Shown: positions 1-7,995, numbered from the stretch's first letter. The stretch: DNA of 38,850 nt from Legionella drancourtii LLAP12 (GCF_000162755.2 NZ_JH413830.1:1-38850), one strand, 5' to 3'. The notes: generated from the sequence alone by a model not told the origin. Made by a program: numbers and translations.

Positions 1-36
1 GATGTGATAGCATATTGATGTGCCAGGGAAGTCAAG

Positions 37-61
37 AAGGTTCCCTTAACCTTGGTTTTTT
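37..61 (+). terminator. Probable intrinsic terminator of a gene upstream of the window
   Basis: A 6-bp stem, AAGGTT at 37-42 and AACCTT at 48-53, with a 5-base loop is followed by GG and a run of seven T. It reads as a rho-independent terminator on the plus strand and lies just beyond the stop codon of the convergent minus-strand gene. The stem is short, so confidence is moderate. Confidence 0.5.
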
Positions 62-65
62 CTAT

Positions 66-842
66 TTAGGGTTGATCATGATATAAAGTTATTAACTCTT
101 TACTCGAGGTGCATCCCAGTAATTCCATTGTTTTAGCAAGATAATCTTCTACTGTTCTATACGAAATATTCATTGTGCGTGCAATTTCTTTTGCGGCTTT
201 TCCTTGAGCCAGTAATTTAAGACAGGCAGCTTGTTGATGGGTTAGCTGTACTGGAAAATGCTCGATTTTATGAAAAATGGTTAAATCTTTTTTATTTAAA
301 TTTATTGGGTTAATAGCAGACTCCCTGTCTTTAACGTCTAATACTGTGTTCAGAATACGGAGCACATGCTTGTCAAGGGCATTGTCGTCACTATTAATAG
401 TTATACTGGCCACTTGGTCATACAAGCCATCGCGTTCCTGATGTAGTCTTTCTAGAAATGACTGGAGTTCAGTATTCAGTAAGAGTGGGGCCGCTTGACG
501 AGCATTGCGCTCGATCTGGACTGGTGTACTCACTTTCAAATTCACAACACATTCTTCTGATAGTAATTGGCAATTTTTTTCGCTGCAAACAATACTGGCA
601 TCAGTAGCTACAACAATGTGTTCTTGATTCATTAGAGCAGCTAATAGTTCAGATTGGCAAACATAGAAGCTATTTTCACCTTGTTTTCCTAAAATTTCAG
701 TTAAGGTGCGCCCTATACGAAACTCTAGTCCTAAATCAGCATCGATGAACTGCCAACTCAGTTTTTCTGCCACAGTTTTTGCGACTAAAGCTTTACCCGC
801 ACCTGGATGACCTATAATGAAAATACGTTTATATTGACTCAT
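66..842 (-). CDS. Shikimate-kinase-fold domain fused to LuxR-type HTH; probable transcriptional regulator
   Basis: The 258-residue protein has two parts. Residues 5-165 follow the shikimate kinase fold: a P-loop GHPGAGKA (11-18), a DAD motif (34-36) where kinases have DxD, a GEnSF segment (55-59), and a lid-like RQAAPLL (115-121) and ERDGLY (136-141) that keep two arginines. Residues 198-252 form a GerE/LuxR-type helix-turn-helix (LTHQQAACLKLLAQG through SYRTVEDYL). Several catalytic features are missing. The Ser/Thr after the P-loop Lys is Ala, the shikimate-binding Arg after GEnSF is Tyr60, and the GGG substrate loop is replaced by TDAS (80-83). I infer a non-catalytic ligand- or nucleotide-sensing domain controlling DNA binding. 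BoxR-type regulators also join a shikimate-kinase-like domain to an HTH, but with an XRE-type HTH in the opposite order. The ATG at 842 has an AGGGG ribosome site, and a perfect palindrome lies 33 bp upstream. Confidence 0.75.
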   Translation of the reverse strand: MSQYKRIFIIGHPGAGKALVAKTVAEKLSWQFIDADLGLEFRIGRTLTEILGKQGENSFYVCQSELLAALMNQEHIVVATDASIVCSEKNCQLLSEECVVNLKVSTPVQIERNARQAAPLLLNTELQSFLERLHQERDGLYDQVASITINSDDNALDKHVLRILNTVLDVKDRESAINPINLNKKDLTIFHKIEHFPVQLTHQQAACLKLLAQGKAAKEIARTMNISYRTVEDYLAKTMELLGCTSSKELITLYHDQP

Positions 843-874
843 GATGTTTACCCCTGAACTTGTTTAGGATTTTA

Positions 875-897
875 GATATCATTTAGAAAATGATATC
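875..897. promoter_or_regulatory. Perfect 10-bp inverted repeat, candidate operator
   Basis: GATATCATTT (875-884), a 3-base spacer, and its exact reverse complement AAATGATATC (888-897). It lies 33 bp upstream of the kinase-fold/HTH gene start, where an autoregulatory site would be expected. Binding is inferred from position and symmetry only. Confidence 0.45.
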
Positions 898-985
898 ACC
901 ATTAAGATCATAAATAATACAGTATTTCTACGGTAAGCCTTTACATAAGAGGGCCGGTCTTCTATTTTGCATGTCATAATGCATC

Positions 986-1159
986 CTATGAAAATAGAGT
1001 TAAAGCTCTGCTCATAACAATATAGTCTTTAATGATGCATTCTCTTAAGCGTTGGGTTGTCCATATACGAAATTGTGTATTACGGATACTATTCACTCGA
1101 TAAGCAATAATGGCATCTAGTTTATCATATTCAATAACTCGTTGCCTCAATGAAGCACG
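986..1159 (-). pseudogene. Remnant of a RhuM-family protein
   Basis: On the minus strand an open frame of 57 codons between two stops encodes DAIIAYRVNSIRNTQFRIW followed by TTQRLRE. This matches the core signature of RhuM-family proteins, which I recall as LDAIIxxGYRVNSKRxTQFRxWATxxL. There is no plausible start codon. The frame is closed at its 5' end by a stop and lacks the rest of the roughly 300-residue family protein, so it is a decayed fragment. RhuM proteins occur in pathogenicity and mobile regions, so the remnant suggests past insertion of accessory DNA here. The assignment rests on memory of the motif. Confidence 0.6.
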
Positions 1160-1187
1160 TTAGGAAGCTGCCTAAAAAAATGCAGTA

Positions 1188-1220
1188 TTTAATATTTTCT
1201 TAATGTATTTTGTTTATAAT
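1188..1220 (+). promoter_or_regulatory. PmrA-type tandem box and -10 element upstream of the SidB-like gene
   Basis: TTTAAT (1188-1193), five bases, then CTTAAT (1199-1204) match the PmrA direct-repeat consensus YTTAAT-N5-YTTAAT. The spaced form also resembles the Legionella version, cTTAATatT twice with 2 bases between. A TATAAT -10 box follows at 1215-1220, ten bases downstream, so the second repeat overlaps the -35 position as expected for a PmrA-activated promoter. PmrA is known to control many Dot/Icm effector genes. Confidence 0.55.
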
Positions 1221-1253
1221 TAATACAACTTAAATGTAAATAGGATCAAACAC

Positions 1254-2507
1254 ATGGTTAAAATTTATAATGCCCCAAAACCTGAATATAGCGGTTGGGA
1301 ATGGTTTAAGTTTAGTGCTGTTCGGATTGTTTTTCCTCCTGTTTTATTGTGGGATTTAATAAAACTCGGAGCGAATAAATTGCTTGGTGAATGGGTTGGT
1401 GGTTTGGTTCTACCGGCACAAAATGATAATTTTGATTATTTAGCAGTTACTGATGATGCGGTGAGTAATTATAATGGAGATGAGCTAACTTGTGAAAAAC
1501 ATGAGGTAATTACTCATGATAAAGTACATTTAGATACATTTGAAGTACAGCATGAGTCACAAATAAAGATTGAGCCTAAATATCAAAAATATATCATTAA
1601 TTTGGTAGGGAATGGTATGTGCTATGAGGGTATCATCGCTGATATGATGAATGACGCAATGCTTCTCCAGGCAAATGTCGTTGGTTTTAACTTTCGTGGT
1701 GTTGGGCAAAGTACGAGCAGAGCTAAATCAAGAAATGATTTAGTTGCCGATGGCATTGCCCAAGTACAACGATTATTAGCTCAAGGTGTTTCGCCACAAA
1801 ATATTACATTGAAAGGCCATTCTCTTGGTGCAGGCGTAGCTTCTTTGGTTGCACAGCATTTTCATCAACTAGGACAACCTATTAATTTATTTAACAGTCG
1901 TTCTTTCTCTACTATTACTAACTTCTTAGTAGGACATATACGTCTAGAGCGCGATAAAGATGGTCTGGCAATAGGTCATAAAGACAGCATAGGTGGAATA
2001 ATACTTGGTTGGTTAGCTAAACCTTTTGTTAAATTAGGTGTTGCATTAGTTAAGTGGGAAATTAATGCGGGTAGTGCCTTTAAGAATCTTCCTGCAGCAT
2101 ATAAAGACTACATCGTAGTGAGATCAAGAAAAGAGATAAGAGGTGAGCGTATCGATGATGCTGTGATTCCACATTATGCATCTATTCATAAAGAACTTAC
2201 TTCAGAACGACGCGCGAAAAAGGCAGAGATTGATGAAGAAATTGAAAATCTAGATGATATTATTCAGAAAGCAGATCCTCACGTGAAAAGCGAACTAGCT
2301 AAAGCAAGAGCGTCTTTAGTTCAAGCTAGGGAAACAATCAAAAGTGATAGGAAAATGGAGACTGGTACGCAATATATTAATGGCCATAATGAGGACTGGT
2401 GTTCATTGCATAATCGATCAGGCAAGAGTGCATCTGCTTTCTTTTGCGATTTTGTTCAAAGAACAGAAGCGGATCATGCTGTAAAAAGTGCGCCAGCAAT
2501 AAATTAA
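1254..2507 (+). CDS. SidB-like alpha/beta hydrolase, probable Dot/Icm effector
   Basis: The 417-residue protein carries an alpha/beta-hydrolase core. It has an oxyanion-loop-like NLVGNGMCYEG (116-126), NFRGVGQS (146-153), a nucleophile elbow GHSLGAG (188-194) with Ser190, candidate acid Asp301/302, and a C-terminal GHNEDW with His378 as the likely catalytic histidine. Residues 318-368 form a charged helical, possibly coiled-coil insertion before the histidine. Size and layout resemble the SidB/Sdb lipase-like effectors of Legionella, so a lipase or esterase acting in the host cell is inferred; the substrate is unknown. No classical signal peptide is seen, though the N-terminal 50 residues are fairly hydrophobic. 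The gene stands alone, with AGGATC eight bases before the ATG, a PmrA-type box upstream and a terminator downstream. Confidence 0.7.
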   Translation: MVKIYNAPKPEYSGWEWFKFSAVRIVFPPVLLWDLIKLGANKLLGEWVGGLVLPAQNDNFDYLAVTDDAVSNYNGDELTCEKHEVITHDKVHLDTFEVQHESQIKIEPKYQKYIINLVGNGMCYEGIIADMMNDAMLLQANVVGFNFRGVGQSTSRAKSRNDLVADGIAQVQRLLAQGVSPQNITLKGHSLGAGVASLVAQHFHQLGQPINLFNSRSFSTITNFLVGHIRLERDKDGLAIGHKDSIGGIILGWLAKPFVKLGVALVKWEINAGSAFKNLPAAYKDYIVVRSRKEIRGERIDDAVIPHYASIHKELTSERRAKKAEIDEEIENLDDIIQKADPHVKSELAKARASLVQARETIKSDRKMETGTQYINGHNEDWCSLHNRSGKSASAFFCDFVQRTEADHAVKSAPAIN

Positions 2508-2528
2508 ATAAGAAGCTTTCATTTAATT

Positions 2529-2562
2529 ATCCCCGTTGCATAGGCGGGGATTTATTTTATTT
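2529..2562 (+). terminator. Intrinsic terminator of the SidB-like gene
   Basis: ATCCCCG (2529-2535) pairs with CGGGGAT (2545-2551) across a 9-base loop, followed by TTATTTTATTT. It lies 22 bases after the stop codon. Confidence 0.8.
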
Positions 2563-3012
2563 CCGAATAAGTTTCTATCGGACATAGAATTTCCCGTCTT
2601 TCTTTTTTTTATGCCTTGATGGCTTATTGAGTAGCTATGCATTGAAAAAATGCCAATTTTAAGAGTAGAGTGCTAGTGATTGGACATTAAAATCTTTTCG
2701 TCCTGACCAATAAAATTTTACCCATAGCATGCGTTCTTTTCATAGCCGATATATTAATCAGATTAGAGATTATGTATGCAATTTAGTGTACAGAATTATT
2801 TCTAATAAAAAATCAAAGACATTCTTGTAATAAACACAAAAATTGATAAAAAAAAGATATTTATTGATCTCCTAGGACAAAAAGAGATAGGATGAGTTGT
2901 TTTTTATACTTAAAGATCAATTGCTGTACCTAAGATATTGATAATATTGGATATTTTTTAACAAGCACGAAAACGGAGGCGTTAGGGCAGTACCAATTCA
3001 AAGGTTGTAACT
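2563..3012. other. AT-rich intergenic region without a recognisable gene
   Basis: About 450 bases with no open frame of note on either strand and no repeat end. One detail stands out: the 12-mer TTAAAGATCAAT at 2910-2921 is one half of the 26-bp palindrome at 17815-17840. The promoter of the next gene should lie here, but I cannot place it with confidence. Confidence 0.5.
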
Positions 3013-4254
3013 ATGTTTGAAGTAAATAATAATAATTTAAAAAAAGTAGCCGATATTTTAAGTGTCGACTTGTCCATCCCTCAATATAAAGTTAATGTTT
3101 GCCAGACAGACCGTACTAAAAAAAGTCAATATGATATTTATCCAATAAAGCATATAAACAAGCTGTTTATGGATAGACAGAATAAGACAGTACGTTATTT
3201 TGTAGATTCCAATATGCAGCTTTGGGTAGCTCCAGAGGGTGTACCGTCTGAGAAAACGCCAGCGCATTTTCAGATGAGTGGTGTGAGTAAGTCACAAGCG
3301 ACTTGCGTTGCGGCAGGGAATTTAATATTTTCTGAGGATTTTCAAAGACTAGTAAAGGTTAGCAATAAAAGCGGTGATTTTCAGCCAAACTTTGAGTGTC
3401 TGCAATGGATTCTGGCGATACTTGCTACGAATGAGTCCAACCTTCCTTTTGCTCTTTCGGATACATTAATCCTCGAGAAAGCTGTCTTCGAACCAGGTGG
3501 TGGAAAAAAATACAAAATTAATACTGTTGATTTACGTCAATGGGTTAAAGATGCCTTTAATGAGCAAATAGAACTAATTAGCTTATTTAAAAATCAACCA
3601 CGTGATATACGAATAGCTGACTATAGTATTTCACCGAATAATTTTTCCAGCTTGACTAGAAGGTGCGAGGAAAATCAGCGAACTAGAAATTTCTCATCGC
3701 AAAGACTCGATTTTGGGCATGAAGATCCGGCTGCTGATAACTGTTTTCTATCTCATCAAGCTTCTTCGGTTGATATTTTTTTTCCCACTACTAAGGCAGC
3801 GACTCAAGAACTGCCAAAGAAGTATTCAGTGGCAAGGCGACTCAACTTTTCACGTCTTGATGATGATGCAAGCTTAAGTATGCTATTTTTTTCCCCTAGC
3901 GATGCGAAAAAGCGAACGAATTTGGGTGAGAGTTCAATCGTGGATAACCATTTTCAGATTAAAGAGCAATCAGCGAAGAATATCTTTGACAATGACACGA
4001 ACAACTATGAACAGTCAAAGAAGAACCATGCGGTAAAACGACTTCACAGTTTACGTTCTGATAACGATGCCAGCTCAAGTACGCTATTCTTTCCCCAATG
4101 CGATACAACAAAACGCAGGAAGTCTGGTGAGCGTTTAACCGTTGATGACAGTTTGTTTTTATTGCAGACTAAAAATCTGTCGACGAATAGTGTTTTTGAC
4201 AATAATACGAACGATAGTGTTACAGAAAGCAAATTTGGCGCATTCACAAAGTAA
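3013..4254 (+). CDS. Orphan protein with C-terminal tandem duplication, possible effector
   Basis: 413 residues, family not recognised with certainty. Residues 1-195 look like a globular domain (FVDSNMQLWVAPEG at 63-76, ATCVAAGNLIFSEDF at 96-110), a style I associate with Legionella effector-type proteins. The C-terminal half is polar and rich in Asn, Ser and Asp. It contains a roughly 62-residue tandem duplication: residues 269-330 (KKYSVARRLNFSRLDDDAS onward) and 336-400 (KKNHAVKRLHSLRSDNDAS onward) align throughout. Each copy has an LFF motif, a basic KKR/KRR patch, a GES/GER..VD segment and an ending of the type FDNxTN. A weaker third copy may begin near 229 (RLDFGHEDPAADN). No membrane segment or signal peptide is seen. 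The basic clusters could be targeting signals. AAAGG precedes the ATG by eight bases. Function unknown. Confidence 0.7.
   Translation: MFEVNNNNLKKVADILSVDLSIPQYKVNVCQTDRTKKSQYDIYPIKHINKLFMDRQNKTVRYFVDSNMQLWVAPEGVPSEKTPAHFQMSGVSKSQATCVAAGNLIFSEDFQRLVKVSNKSGDFQPNFECLQWILAILATNESNLPFALSDTLILEKAVFEPGGGKKYKINTVDLRQWVKDAFNEQIELISLFKNQPRDIRIADYSISPNNFSSLTRRCEENQRTRNFSSQRLDFGHEDPAADNCFLSHQASSVDIFFPTTKAATQELPKKYSVARRLNFSRLDDDASLSMLFFSPSDAKKRTNLGESSIVDNHFQIKEQSAKNIFDNDTNNYEQSKKNHAVKRLHSLRSDNDASSSTLFFPQCDTTKRRKSGERLTVDDSLFLLQTKNLSTNSVFDNNTNDSVTESKFGAFTK
3814..4210 (+). repeat. Intragenic tandem duplication, unit about 200 bp
   Basis: Two in-frame copies (about 3817-4002 and 4018-4212) are recognisable in both protein and DNA; compare the segments near 3836-3892 and 4036-4092. 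The copies have diverged at many positions, so the duplication is not recent. Confidence 0.65.
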
Positions 4255-4272
4255 TTTTTGACTAGTTTCATT

Positions 4273-4310
4273 CCCCCTTGCGTGGTATCGGAAGGGGGCT
4301 TAAATTATAT
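4273..4310 (+). terminator. Probable terminator of the orphan gene
   Basis: CCCCCTT (4273-4279) pairs with AAGGGGG (4292-4298) across 12 bases, 19 bases after the stop codon. The following sequence is AT-rich but has no clean T-run, so termination efficiency is uncertain. Confidence 0.6.
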
Positions 4311-4512
4311 ACTTAGGGTTTTTGCAGCCAATTCATCACCTCTGAAAATAATAAATTCCATTTTTTTAAACGTTTGATTCTTACAATTATAAGTAAAAAA
4401 CAGGGTATTCCCAAGGAACTCTCTTGGAGTTCTCGGGTAACTCTACCTCACCTTGAACTAAAATTTTTGCATTAGATGCTTGAATATTTATTGCCTTTAG
4501 CTTCAAATACAT
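4305..4512 (-). pseudogene. Small frameshifted gene, unrecognised
   Basis: Reading from an ATG at 4512 on the minus strand gives about 40 codons with natural-looking composition (VQGEVELPENSKRVPWEYPV). The frame then stops at TAA. Removing one base from a six-base homopolymer (4395-4400) restores it into FTYNCKNQTFKKMEFIIF and on to a stop at 4305, for a protein of about 68 residues. The Trp..Cys pattern is loosely reminiscent of small surface-adhesin-E-like proteins, but I cannot assign a family. Whether this is a true pseudogene, a sequencing error or chance cannot be told from the sequence alone. It lies about 100 bases downstream of the hydrogenase operon on the same strand; the rest of 4513-4612 shows only a weak 6-bp hairpin (GGTGAT/ATCACC). 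Confidence 0.35.
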
Positions 4513-4612
4513 TTGCTAAAGAATTTTATTGAGGTGATGTGTTACTGGAGGAATCACCTGTCTTATGATTTATCATTATTCCTGCGCCAGTAGGGGTAGA
4601 CTCGAATGGCAC

Positions 4613-5077
4613 TTAAGTTTTGATAATTTCATTTGTTAATTGAACAACTACCTGTTCCATTGCACATTTTACACGTTGAGAAAGATTTGATCCAAATTCA
4701 ATAGTATCAATTTCTATTCCATACAATATTATGTTATCTGGTAAGGCATTAAGTGCACCGCCCAATTGAAGTGCTTGCGAAACGCCTATATCGTGAGTTG
4801 AAAATCTATTTTCTGATGCAAAAATTTCTTTATTTTTAAACCGATGAATTTTGCCTATTTCACTATTTGATTTTACTGCATCAATTATAAAAACCGTACT
4901 TGCTTCACGCATCAACTCGATTAAGCGAATCCCTGGGCGATCATGACTTTCTATGAGCACGTGTTGAGGTATATTGGCATACTTTGAGATGTGTTTTTTT
5001 AAAGCTTCTGCTACCTTCCATCCGACTTGATCATCTCCAAAGGGCGAGCCAATGCCTAAAACCTTTATAAGATTCAT
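4613..5077 (-). CDS. [NiFe] hydrogenase maturation protease (peptidase M52)
   Basis: A 154-residue HyaD/HoxW-type endopeptidase that removes the C-terminal tail of the large subunit once the NiFe(CN)2CO centre is in place. The nickel-sensing ligands of the family are present: Asp16 in GIGSPFGDDQ, Asp66 in IIDAV and His95 in STHDIG. I chose the ATG at 5077 rather than an upstream start at 5116. It begins the typical MxxIKVLGIGSP motif and forms an ATGA overlap with the stop of hydA, implying translational coupling. The substrate is visible next door: HydA ends in DPCISCSTH plus nine residues. This is the last gene of the hydrogenase unit. Confidence 0.9.
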   Translation of the reverse strand: MNLIKVLGIGSPFGDDQVGWKVAEALKKHISKYANIPQHVLIESHDRPGIRLIELMREASTVFIIDAVKSNSEIGKIHRFKNKEIFASENRFSTHDIGVSQALQLGGALNALPDNIILYGIEIDTIEFGSNLSQRVKCAMEQVVVQLTNEIIKT

Positions 5078-6366
5078 CCTCGGCTCACTTTTAAATTTAA
5101 AAAATGAGTTGAACAAGAAATACAGGGATCATAATTACGAATAATCATCTCGCTGTAAGAACGCAAAGCTCCTTCATCTTTATTTAAACCAAACTGCTCT
5201 AAAGATATACGTAAATCTTCTTCAATCCGAGCTTGATTTTGGCTGGTAGGTGGAACGATACGAGCTGATGTAACTAGACCCTTATCATCAAATTGAAATT
5301 GCTGCCATAACATGCCCCTTGGCGCTTCCGTGCAACCAAAGCCAATCCCTACCTGCGGCTCTACTTCTGGATGAGTGTCTTGGGGAGTTTTATAGTGCTC
5401 TAAAATGTGAATGGATTCTAAAACACAGTAATAAATTTCAACTGCCCGCGCGATGATGCTGTGATACATATTTCTGGATGGAAAATTAATTTTTAAATTT
5501 TGTAAAAGAAGATGTATTTCTATGGGCAGATGACCAAAACAATTATTGACCCGAGCAAGTGGCCCTACTAAATAAGGCTTATTCTGTAACAAACAGTGCA
5601 AAGCATTAGAATAAGGAACTTGACTCTCTTTAAAATAGGTAGCGAATTCCTCAATACTAATATTTAATCCATGATCAGATACCAGCCTGCCTTCGTTGAG
5701 TGGATATTCTGTAGGATGATAAAGTGAAACACACGTAAAATCATGGCAATTATCAGGCAATGAAAGCCCTGCAATCCAACGAATTAATGCGTTACAATCG
5801 TCAAGTCTGGCTTTTGCTTTAGCCAACATTATATTTATTTCAGAACAATTAGGCGCTTTATAAAAGCCACCGACACAAGCCCCGACGGGATGAACAGAAC
5901 GGCCACCAAGTAATTTAATTAAGTCATTACCCAAAGCTTGCAAACGCATGCCACGACGTACCTCATCTGGATAAATTTTTGCCATTTCAGGTATGGATTT
6001 AAATCCCAAGAAATCGGGTAGGGCTAAAAAATGAATATGCATGCTATGGCTTTCCAACCATTCGCCGCAGTAAAATAAACGGCGCATGGTTCGTACCCAA
6101 GGGGTCGGTTGAATACCAAAGCATTGTTCGATTGCCTGGGTAGCACTCATTTGATAGGCAACGGGGCAAATGCCACAGATGCGCGCCACAAAATCTAAAA
6201 CATCGGTGTAACTTCGTCCTTCCAAAAATTTTTCAAACAACCTTGGCGGTTCATAAATTTTTAATTTTAATGTTTTAATTTTGCAATTACGAATATGAAG
6301 TTCAAGAGCTCCTTCACCTTCTACTCGCGTCAAAATGGGAACATTAATTGCGATATTTTTACTCAT
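5074..6366 (-). CDS. hydA: Group 3b [NiFe] hydrogenase large (alpha) subunit
   Basis: A 430-residue catalytic subunit carrying the NiFe active site. The N-terminal L1 motif is RICGICP, with Cys64 and Cys67. The C-terminal L2 motif is DPCISCSTH, with Cys415 and Cys418. Cleavage is expected after His421, releasing FLNLKVSRG. The early RVEGEGALELHI segment is typical of the family. The start is set at the ATG at 6366 (MSKNIAINVP), which overlaps the end of hydD by 8 bases; the longer frame back to 6450 would run deep into hydD. Length and the B-G-D-A neighbours fit group 3b soluble NADP(H)-linked hydrogenase, also called sulfhydrogenase in Pyrococcus. It is expected to be cytoplasmic, with no Tat signal on its partner. 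Confidence 0.93.
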   Translation of the reverse strand: MSKNIAINVPILTRVEGEGALELHIRNCKIKTLKLKIYEPPRLFEKFLEGRSYTDVLDFVARICGICPVAYQMSATQAIEQCFGIQPTPWVRTMRRLFYCGEWLESHSMHIHFLALPDFLGFKSIPEMAKIYPDEVRRGMRLQALGNDLIKLLGGRSVHPVGACVGGFYKAPNCSEINIMLAKAKARLDDCNALIRWIAGLSLPDNCHDFTCVSLYHPTEYPLNEGRLVSDHGLNISIEEFATYFKESQVPYSNALHCLLQNKPYLVGPLARVNNCFGHLPIEIHLLLQNLKINFPSRNMYHSIIARAVEIYYCVLESIHILEHYKTPQDTHPEVEPQVGIGFGCTEAPRGMLWQQFQFDDKGLVTSARIVPPTSQNQARIEEDLRISLEQFGLNKDEGALRSYSEMIIRNYDPCISCSTHFLNLKVSRG

Positions 6367-7150
6367 TGCTGATTTTAATTCCCTTAAAAAAGTTTCCTGC
6401 TTTATTAAATGCAGGTGCTTGATTGTTAATATGCAGAAACTTTTGCGCAATGGCTTCTTTTGTTAATCCAAGTTGCTCAAACCAATGTCCCAGAGACTGC
6501 GTATTCGGATTTTCTTTGGGGCCATAGCAAGCATAGCATCCTCGTCCCACTGAAGGACAAAGTGAGCCACAACCAGTTTGGGTTACAGGTCCCATGCAGG
6601 TTTTATTTTGGGTAACTAATACACAAACATTACCTTTGCGCTTGCATTCCATACATTCAGCGTCTCGCTTGATGCGTGGTGTTGCGTTCGATAATAAAAA
6701 ACGAATTGCTTCTAGTACTTGATTCCCATTAACCGGACACCCCCATAGTTCCCAATCGACTTTTACATGGTGCGAAATCGCCGTTGAGGTACTTAAGCTC
6801 TTAATATATTCTGGTGATGCATAAACACTAGCCATCCAGTCTTTAGAGTCAGTGACATTACGCAAAGCTTGAATACCACCGGCGGTAGCACAAGAACCTA
6901 TGGTAATAATGTACTTGCTGTTTTCGCGAATTTTTTTGATGCGCAATTCTTCATCTGGGGTTGAAATACTGCCTTCAACGAAGGCTATATCTACCTTCGC
7001 TTCAATATCTACCATTCCTGCTTCTGCAAAATGAACCATTTCTACCAGCTCAGATAAGGTAAGCAATGCTTCGCCTGCATTTAAAAATGCCAATTGGCAT
7101 CCATCACATGAGGTAAATTTATGCACAGCCAAACGTGGCTTCATGATCAT
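6359..7150 (-). CDS. hydD: Group 3b hydrogenase small (delta) subunit
   Basis: A 263-residue electron-transfer subunit. The proximal cluster motif TSCDGCQ (Cys15, Cys18) is near the N-terminus, followed by EGSI, IGSCATAGG and WGCPVNGN, all hydrogenase small-subunit hallmarks. Further cysteines (CMECKRKGNVC, CMGPVTQTGCG, CPSVGRGCYACYG) can hold two more [4Fe-4S] clusters. No twin-arginine signal peptide is present, so the enzyme should be cytoplasmic. The first ATG at 7150 overlaps the stop of hydG as TAATG; a second ATG two codons later (7144) is an equally possible start. Confidence 0.92.
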   Translation of the reverse strand: MIMKPRLAVHKFTSCDGCQLAFLNAGEALLTLSELVEMVHFAEAGMVDIEAKVDIAFVEGSISTPDEELRIKKIRENSKYIITIGSCATAGGIQALRNVTDSKDWMASVYASPEYIKSLSTSTAISHHVKVDWELWGCPVNGNQVLEAIRFLLSNATPRIKRDAECMECKRKGNVCVLVTQNKTCMGPVTQTGCGSLCPSVGRGCYACYGPKENPNTQSLGHWFEQLGLTKEAIAQKFLHINNQAPAFNKAGNFFKGIKISNE

Positions 7151-7995
7151 TAAAATCCTGGTTCATGGAATAATTCTTTGATATTTGAGTATGCAAAGAT
7201 AGGGCCATCTTTACATATAAAAAAACCACCATACTGACAATGACCGCATTGTCCAATACCGCATTCCATGTTTCGCTCCATGCTTAGATAGATGTGATGT
7301 TCAGGGACTCCTTTTTTGCTGAGCACTTGAACTGCCGTACGCATCATCATTTCCGGACCACACATCATCGCAATCGTATTTTCTGGATTCAGTTTGATTT
7401 TAGCAATCATATCTGTCACATACCCAACACTCCATGGCCATTTGGGGCCTGCTTGATCTGCGGCAATATGAATTTCAGTACGCGGTGATTTTTGCCATAG
7501 TGCATACTGTTTTTTAAAAATAAAATCATCGCTGTGTTTTACACCTTGCAAGATGCTTAAATTACCGTACTGTTCTCTTCGTGCTAAAATATAATCAATG
7601 ATTGATACAGAGGGGGCGCAACCTAGTCCGCCAGTGACTACAACAACATCCTTGCCTCTTACTTGGTCGAGCGGCCAGCCGCGTCCATAAGGGCCGCGAA
7701 CGCCAATTCTATCTCCTACTTGCAGTTTTTGTAATGCTCTGGTCACTCGCCCTATAGCTCTGATGGTATGGGTAAGAATCTGCTTGTTTTCTGGATCAGA
7801 CACAATGGAAATTGCTACTTCACCAACGCCATAAAGATAGAGTATATTAAATTGGCCTGGATAAAAAATAAATTGTTCGTGATGCTTAGTATCAAAAAAA
7901 CGCAGATGTAGCGTAAAAATAGTAGACGACTCTTGAATTCGTTCTACAATCTCAGCTTCTAGAGGCAGATAGGGATCGAAGTTTGGCCTAATCAC
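7150..7995 (-). CDS. hydG: Hydrogenase gamma subunit, FAD/NAD(P)-binding reductase
   Basis: A 281-residue flavoprotein of the ferredoxin-NADP reductase type that passes electrons between NAD(P)H and the Fe-S chain. The FAD-binding half contains FYPGQFNIL and the VAISIVSDP segment in place of RxYS. The nucleotide-binding half contains [12 protein letters not shown] and MMCGPEMMM. The C-terminus carries a [2Fe-2S] motif, [11 protein letters not shown] (Cys245, 250, 253), with a fourth cysteine at 261 (FFICKDGP). The start is GTG at 7995, with AAGGA nine bases upstream, overlapping the hydB stop by 8 bases. Confidence 0.92.
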   Translation of the reverse strand: MIRPNFDPYLPLEAEIVERIQESSTIFTLHLRFFDTKHHEQFIFYPGQFNILYLYGVGEVAISIVSDPENKQILTHTIRAIGRVTRALQKLQVGDRIGVRGPYGRGWPLDQVRGKDVVVVTGGLGCAPSVSIIDYILARREQYGNLSILQGVKHSDDFIFKKQYALWQKSPRTEIHIAADQAGPKWPWSVGYVTDMIAKIKLNPENTIAMMCGPEMMMRTAVQVLSKKGVPEHHIYLSMERNMECGIGQCGHCQYGGFFICKDGPIFAYSNIKELFHEPGF

